Notes under the pieces: generated by a model | Seen by the model: the letters and a program-made list of their open reading frames with translations, nothing else | The model's database searches: none | What the model was told of the DNA's origin: nothing | Shown: positions 15,404 through 15,437 of the stretch, piece by piece | Position numbering within the stretch: the first letter of the stretch is position 1 | Layout: every line of letters begins with the position of its first letter | Source of the DNA: Candidatus Cardinium sp. cBcalN2 | GTDB taxonomy: Bacteria > Bacteroidota > Bacteroidia > Cytophagales > Amoebophilaceae | Assembly: GCF_022810445.1 (NCBI RefSeq) | Contig: NZ_JAACGD010000089.1 | Coordinates: 1 to 15,437 of the forward strand | Direction of reading: 5' to 3' | DNA: 15,437 bases | Position numbers and translations under genes: made by a program

Positions 15404-15437
15404 TATAGCCTGTTTCTGTTCACCACTATGGCTTATG

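Noticed and set aside
1..15437. tRNA genes, CRISPR arrays, complete insertion sequences or an origin
   Set aside because: No cloverleaf with a T-arm GTTCRA, no regularly spaced direct repeats, no transposase frame and no DnaA-box cluster were seen on reading both strands.

Overview
The window is a compact, AT-rich bacterial segment in which every recognisable gene lies on the minus strand. Reading in the direction of transcription (right to left) the order is: outer-membrane beta-barrel protein, lepB (signal peptidase I), rnpB (RNase P RNA), proS (proline--tRNA ligase), a LolC/E-like ABC permease, tsaD (tRNA t6A synthesis), an MscS-family channel, a large secreted metallopeptidase-like protein, murB, a membrane protein with decayed histidine-kinase-like and RelA/SpoT-HD-like parts, and the first 144 codons of a putative lipoprotein hydrolase cut by the left edge.

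The lineage suggested is Bacteroidota, probably a reduced host-associated member of the Cardinium/Amoebophilus type. Reasons: low G+C with A/T-rich leaders and almost no Shine-Dalgarno sequences, a long signal peptidase I with an insertion before and another after the catalytic lysine, a short archaeal/eukaryote-type ProRS ending in tyrosine, a TolB-like propeller peptidase with the EGDAV motif, and a few TAnnTTTG-like promoter boxes. The genus is inference from gene style, not from a database match.

Region by region: 15437-13128 is envelope export (barrel protein, then signal peptidase I), with a strikingly structured 229-nt spacer between the two genes. 13111-8881 is an information-processing block (rnpB, proS, permease, tsaD) with tight spacing (13 nt between proS and the permease, 63 nt between the permease and the preferred tsaD start). 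8880-8500 is the only gap over 300 nt; it holds inverted repeats, including a perfect 18-bp-arm palindrome, but no gene I can support. 8499-3898 is an envelope pair (MscS channel and metallopeptidase, 69 nt apart). 3673-2651 is murB, indicating retention of peptidoglycan precursor synthesis. 2534-1 holds the least conserved genes.

The most unusual items are the 620-aa membrane protein, in which histidine-kinase and ppGpp-hydrolase folds both seem to persist without their catalytic residues, and the lepB leader, whose hairpins compete with one another and end in a U6 tract 16 nt before the start codon. No mobile element, tRNA, rRNA or CRISPR array was found.
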